A DNA stretch of 64,000 nucleotides, taken from the NCBI RefSeq assembly GCF_900148835.1, contig NZ_FRYK01000002.1:1-64000 (forward strand). Reading direction: 5' to 3'. Each line of letters begins with the position of its first letter. Position 1 is the first letter of the stretch. Below the pieces are notes generated by a model that saw nothing but the letters and a program-made list of their open reading frames with translations, did no database searches and was not told the origin of the DNA. Positions 60,200 through 64,000 of the stretch are shown here, piece after piece. The position numbers were made by a program, and so were the translations under genes. The stretch comes from Flavobacterium cucumis (GTDB taxonomy: Bacteria; Bacteroidota; Bacteroidia; Flavobacteriales; Flavobacteriaceae).

Positions 60200-61078
60200 T
60201 TAACTTAATTTTCTTGTAAAACTTTCTAATCTTGCTGCTAAATCTTCATTAACATTTACCAAAGGCAAACGCACCGTATTTTCAGACAATCCTAGAGATT
60301 TAAACACCTCTTTAATACCAGCTGGATTACCCTGCTCAAAAATCATATCAATACTGTCTGCTAGTTTATAATGTATACTGTAAGCCTCATCAACTTTTCG
60401 TTGCAAACCAAGTCGAACCATTTCAGAGAACTCTTTTGGAAACCCTTCTCCAATTACAGAAATAACTCCTGAACCACCTGCCAAAATCATTGGCAAAGTA
60501 ATCATGTCATCACCTGAAATTATCAAAAATCCTTCAGGTTTATTCTGAATTAATTTCATTGCCTGAACTATATCTCCTGCAGCTTCTTTTATTCCAATTA
60601 TATTTTTAAACTCATTTGCTAACCTTATCACAGTTGAAGGTAACATATTACTTGCCGTTCTTCCAGGAACATTATAAACAATAACAGGAACAGGAGATGC
60701 TTCAGCGACAGCTTTAAAATGTTGATAAATTCCTTCCTGTGTAGGTTTATTGTAATATGGCGAAACAGAAAGAATTGCTGAAAAGCTTGAAAAATCTCTT
60801 GTTTTTAATTCCTCAACTACACTCAAAGTGTTATTCCCTCCAACACCAAGAACCAAGGGCAACCTTCCTGCATTGGCTTTAACTATAGTTTCAATAACCA
60901 ATTCCTTTTCAACAGACGAAAGCGTTGCTGTCTCCGCAGTAGTACCTAAAACAACTAGATATTCAACCCCTCCATCAATAACAAAATTGACAATTTTAAT
61001 AAGCGATTCAACATCAACGGAAAAATCTTTTTTAAAAGGTGTAACTAAGGCAACACCAGTTCCAACAAATGCTTTCAT
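60200..61078 (-). CDS. dapA: 4-hydroxy-tetrahydrodipicolinate synthase
   Basis: First committed step to lysine and diaminopimelate. 292 residues. [31 protein letters not shown] (substrate-binding TT pair), [10 protein letters not shown] with the catalytic Tyr, and IGIKEAAGD with the Schiff-base Lys. Normal length. It ends 98 bases before the bamD start in the same direction. Confidence 0.95.
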   Translation of the reverse strand: MKAFVGTGVALVTPFKKDFSVDVESLIKIVNFVIDGGVEYLVVLGTTAETATLSSVEKELVIETIVKANAGRLPLVLGVGGNNTLSVVEELKTRDFSSFSAILSVSPYYNKPTQEGIYQHFKAVAEASPVPVIVYNVPGRTASNMLPSTVIRLANEFKNIIGIKEAAGDIVQAMKLIQNKPEGFLIISGDDMITLPMILAGGSGVISVIGEGFPKEFSEMVRLGLQRKVDEAYSIHYKLADSIDMIFEQGNPAGIKEVFKSLGLSENTVRLPLVNVNEDLAARLESFTRKLS

Positions 61079-61079
61079 T

Positions 61080-61598
61080 TTATAATTTGTTTAAAATTTT
61101 TAAATATTTGAATAATTCAGATGTAAACGATTTATAATTCTCAATAGATTCTTTGATAATAAAATGGTTAACTCTTTTATCTACTGTGTCAAATCCAACT
61201 TTAAAAAGAGCATTTGACTTAACGGACAATAACATGATTGGAAATTTGTTAGTATCATAATAGTTAACTAGCAAATCAAAAGGTTGATTTAAAAAATCTA
61301 ATACTTCTTTCTTATCAATCTCACCAGAAATCGAAATATTTTTGCGGGAAATACAAGGAAAAATAATCTCTTCTTTTGATCTAATTTTATCTTTATAAAT
61401 TAAAACTTTAACTTGATCTTTGACAAAGCCTTCTTTTAAAATTTCCTCTAACAAACTTGATGTGTGAGAAAAATAAGATTCATCAACTAATACACCTATA
61501 GTTTTAATCTTTTGTTGTTTGGATAATAAAGGTTGGTTTAATAACCTTTTCTTAACATTTTTTTTTAGAAAAAAATTCTTTAAAATCTTATAAAACAT
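61080..61598 (-). CDS. DUF6913-like hypothetical protein
   Basis: 172 residues, basic N-terminus ([20 protein letters not shown]) then an alpha/beta domain ([40 protein letters not shown]). No signal peptide or membrane span. Conserved next to dapA in Flavobacteriaceae; function unknown. One base separates its stop from dapA. Confidence 0.75.
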   Translation of the reverse strand: MFYKILKNFFLKKNVKKRLLNQPLLSKQQKIKTIGVLVDESYFSHTSSLLEEILKEGFVKDQVKVLIYKDKIRSKEEIIFPCISRKNISISGEIDKKEVLDFLNQPFDLLVNYYDTNKFPIMLLSVKSNALFKVGFDTVDKRVNHFIIKESIENYKSFTSELFKYLKILNKL

Positions 61599-61643
61599 AC
61601 TATTTTTACATCTTGGACAAAATTATAAATTAAGTCTTTTATT

Positions 61644-62429
61644 ATGATGGTAAATGTAAAAAAGAATACAATATCTTTTCGTTTTTTTGTTATATTATTA
61701 ACATTTAGTTGTTTTTTTTCATGTAAAACGAATGAATATACCAACTATAAAATTGAAGGAAAAAAAATAGGAATAACCGCTGAGAAAGGAGAAAATTCAC
61801 AAATTGAAAATTATATCGCCCCTTTTAGAGCGAATATCACAAAAGACTTAGATAATGTTCTAGCGTTTTCTCCAGAAACACTAGACAAAAGCAAAGGCAA
61901 ATGGCAAACATCAATTGGAAACCTTTTAGCACAAGTTGTACTTGATTTAGGAACACCAATTTTTGAAAAAAGAGAAAAAAAACAAATTGATTTTTGCTTA
62001 TTAAATCATGGAGGTATAAGGGCTATAATTCCACAAGGAAATGTAACAACAAGAACAGCTTTTGAAGTGATGCCTTTTGAGAATAGCTTAATTATTGTAG
62101 GATTAAAAGGAAATAAAGTAAAAGAAATGGCCAATTATCTAATAACTGAGAAAAAGCCACATCCTCTTAGTGGTATTAAAATTTTTGTTAACAAAGATAA
62201 TTTAAATGTAAATCGTATAGAAATCAACGGAAAAACAGTGAAGGACGATGTAATGTACTATATAGCAACATCAGATTATCTTTCAAATGGAGGCGATAAC
62301 ATGACTTTCTTTAAAGAGAGTGAAATAAAATATGACATGGACTACAAATTAAGAAATATGCTAATTGATTATTTCAAAAAAGTTGACAGCATTCCTATCA
62401 TAACAGATGAAAAAATTATCCTTGAATAA
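61644..62429 (+). CDS. 5'-nucleotidase C-terminal-domain lipoprotein
   Basis: 261 residues. A signal with lipobox CFFSC (Cys about 27). The remainder matches the C-terminal substrate domain of UshA-type 5'-nucleotidases: NHGGIRAIIPQGNVTTRTAF with the NHGGIR motif, then VMPFENSLI and ATSDYLSNGGDNM. The metallophosphatase half is encoded by the next gene, 14 bases on. The two proteins probably act together at the envelope to dephosphorylate nucleotides. Confidence 0.88.
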   Translation: MMVNVKKNTISFRFFVILLTFSCFFSCKTNEYTNYKIEGKKIGITAEKGENSQIENYIAPFRANITKDLDNVLAFSPETLDKSKGKWQTSIGNLLAQVVLDLGTPIFEKREKKQIDFCLLNHGGIRAIIPQGNVTTRTAFEVMPFENSLIIVGLKGNKVKEMANYLITEKKPHPLSGIKIFVNKDNLNVNRIEINGKTVKDDVMYYIATSDYLSNGGDNMTFFKESEIKYDMDYKLRNMLIDYFKKVDSIPIITDEKIILE

Positions 62430-62443
62430 CACAATCCTAAAAA

Positions 62444-63361
62444 ATGAAAAGAAGAGATTTTATACAGAAAACAGCAGCTAGTTCAACGCTATTAGGATTA
62501 TCCAACTTTAGTCTTAACACTATACTTTCACCTGAATCAAAAAAAATAACAATTCTCCATACAAACGACGTACACAGTCATATTGATCCTTTTCCTGCTG
62601 ATCACCCTAGAAATCCTAACATGGGGGGCGCAGCTAGGAGAGCAGCCATAATTGAAAACATCAGAAAAGAAGAAGAAAATGTCTTGTTATTAGATGCAGG
62701 AGACATATTTCAGGGTACTCCCTATTTTAATTATTATGGTGGAGAACTTGAATTTAAATTAATGAGCATGATGCAATATGATTTAGCCACAATGGGAAAT
62801 CATGATTTTGACAATGGAATCGATGGATTTTATTCTCAATTACCACATGCGAAATTTGATTTTGTTTCAGCAAATTATGATTTTAAAAACACCATACTCG
62901 ATACGATCATAAAACCCTATAAAATATTCAAAAAAGAAGGAATTAAAATAGGTGTTTTCGGACTTGGTGTTGAACTTGATGGTTTGGTAGATAAAAAATT
63001 ATATAAAGAAACTATCTATAATAATCCTGTAGAAGTTGCACAAGACATGGCAAGAATCTTAAAAGAAGAAAAAAAATGCGACTTAGTAATTTGCCTATCT
63101 CATCTTGGATTTAAATATAAAGATGATTTAGAAAAACCTAGTGATATCAATTTAGCAAGAAAAACAAAAAATATCGATCTCATTATTGGTGGCCACTCCC
63201 ATACTTTCTTAGACAAACCCGTGATTGAAAAAAACAGCGATGGAAAGGAAGTCCTAATAAATCAAGTAGGTTGTTTTGGCATAAATTTAGGACGAATCGA
63301 TTTTTATTTTTCTAATGACAATACTTTAAAAAACAAAGGAAAAAACATTGTAGTTATTTAA
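62444..63361 (+). CDS. 5'-nucleotidase metallophosphatase subunit
   Basis: 305 residues. A Tat-like signal (KRRDFIQKTAASST) is followed by a calcineurin-type phosphatase: LHTNDVHSH (metal ligands), LLDAGDIFQG, ATMGNHDFDNG and GGHSHTFLDKP. It is the N-terminal half of a UshA-type enzyme; the C-terminal domain lies in the preceding gene. The stop overlaps the convergent membrane-protein gene by 8 bases. Confidence 0.92.
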   Translation: MKRRDFIQKTAASSTLLGLSNFSLNTILSPESKKITILHTNDVHSHIDPFPADHPRNPNMGGAARRAAIIENIRKEEENVLLLDAGDIFQGTPYFNYYGGELEFKLMSMMQYDLATMGNHDFDNGIDGFYSQLPHAKFDFVSANYDFKNTILDTIIKPYKIFKKEGIKIGVFGLGVELDGLVDKKLYKETIYNNPVEVAQDMARILKEEKKCDLVICLSHLGFKYKDDLEKPSDINLARKTKNIDLIIGGHSHTFLDKPVIEKNSDGKEVLINQVGCFGINLGRIDFYFSNDNTLKNKGKNIVVI

Positions 63362-64000
63362 TTTTTAAAAGATTAACTTTAGCCTTACTCGCATTTCTAT
63401 TTCCATAAACTTTATATCTAGATCTATAGATAAAATATCCTGCGTACAAAAAATAAGATAATTGTTGTGTAATTAAATTAATCATTTGCAGAGCAATAAC
63501 GTCTCGCATTCTTGTAGAAAAAACAAAGAATAAATCTGAAACAACAAACGAAATCACCATTAATCCCATAAACAAAATAGTTCTATTGTTGAAATTAAAT
63601 TGTATTAAAAAACTTATTATTCCCATAAAAAACAAAAGAATTCCGAATAAAATATAGATACTAAACTCTATTTTAGGTGATTCAATAACAAAAAATAAAG
63701 AATTATAGACTAAATACAGTAGAAGTAAAAAAATAATGTAAAAAGACAAACTATTTACTTTATATTCTTTCTTTTTTAAATAAAAAAGAAAATCTTGACA
63801 AAGAAAGAACGTAACAATAAAATAAGGTAATAAATAGCAAATCAATCCAGGAATTAAAAAATCCGTTTGACTAATCAAAAATAAAATTTCACCTATAAAA
63901 AAAGAAAGAATTGAAATTGTAAACAGATAATTTATTCTACCCCTAACACATGTAAAATAAAAATAATAAACCGTTGGAATGATAATAGGTCTGCAAAATA
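63354..64000 (-). CDS. Polytopic membrane protein, YhhN/lysoplasmalogenase-like (5' end outside the window)
   Basis: The reading frame is open from 63354 to the window edge, so the gene is cut at its start. An apparent TTG start at 63878 is internal: the frame continues upstream with IIIPTVYYFYFTCVRGRINY and LSFFIGEILFLISQ. At least six hydrophobic segments are visible (for example YILFGILLFFMGIISFLIQF). Topology and the C-terminal YFLYAGYFIYRSRY fit the YhhN family, whose characterised members hydrolyse lysoplasmalogens, but motif evidence is weak. Confidence 0.6.
   Translation of the reverse strand, partial: FCRPIIIPTVYYFYFTCVRGRINYLFTISILSFFIGEILFLISQTDFLIPGLICYLLPYFIVTFFLCQDFLFYLKKKEYKVNSLSFYIIFLLLLYLVYNSLFFVIESPKIEFSIYILFGILLFFMGIISFLIQFNFNNRTILFMGLMVISFVVSDLFFVFSTRMRDVIALQMINLITQQLSYFLYAGYFIYRSRYKVYGNRNASKAKVNLLKIK

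Overview
The window is a Bacteroidota chromosome segment, most likely Flavobacterium or a close relative. It is AT-rich. Promoters fit the Bacteroidota -33 TTTG / -7 TAnnTTTG type, and Shine-Dalgarno sites are absent. Family markers include a T9SS sorting-domain protein, bacillithiol deacetylase BshB1, a Bacteroidota-type RNA polymerase omega subunit, FabV and DUF4835. No database search was possible: family names rest on recognised motifs, and counts were made by eye.

Layout. (1) 1-3.7 kb is an unstable patch. Two hairpins with core-site signatures resemble integron attC sites, and cassette-like units carry an unknown gene and a crp-like + peptide deformylase pair. A broken group II intron reverse transcriptase and a beheaded DUF695 gene follow. 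(2) 3.9-7.2 kb is ordinary chromosome: hydrolase, rhodanese, MarR regulator, nitroreductase, YceI. (3) 7,307-31,772 is a 24.4-kb integrated element bounded by a perfect 47-bp direct repeat made from the 3' half of tRNA-His, with a tyrosine integrase next to the intact tRNA. (4) 31.9-64 kb is housekeeping chromosome: bshB1, smpB, pcm, hbd, miaA, a two-component system, coaE, a large T9SS protein, fabV, recN, coaBC, rpoZ, bamD, dapA and a split 5'-nucleotidase.

The element is the most interesting part. It looks like a temperate phage, with repressor, replication-type genes, a structural operon, a lysis module (muramidase-like lysin, holin, single-gene spanin, M23 peptidase) and integrase. Yet I see no terminase, portal, tail, tape-measure or baseplate gene. 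The structural operon is instead full of small membrane-anchored proteins and small beta-rich proteins, with a dedicated terminator after the best capsid candidate. I infer a tailless, probably membrane-containing virus of a poorly described type.

Four features of the element stand out. The palindrome GTTGCAAC occurs 16 times between 11.4 and 28.8 kb, against twice in the whole chromosomal part. An identical 21-nt leader sits 9-10 nt before three start codons. The lysin ends at a slippery A10 run; the -1 frame would add a membrane anchor and overlaps the next start as ATGA. An ArdC-like/zincin domain is fused to a RecA-like ATPase. Cargo includes a Dam methylase + ParB-like pair and a membrane/coiled-coil gene on the opposite strand.
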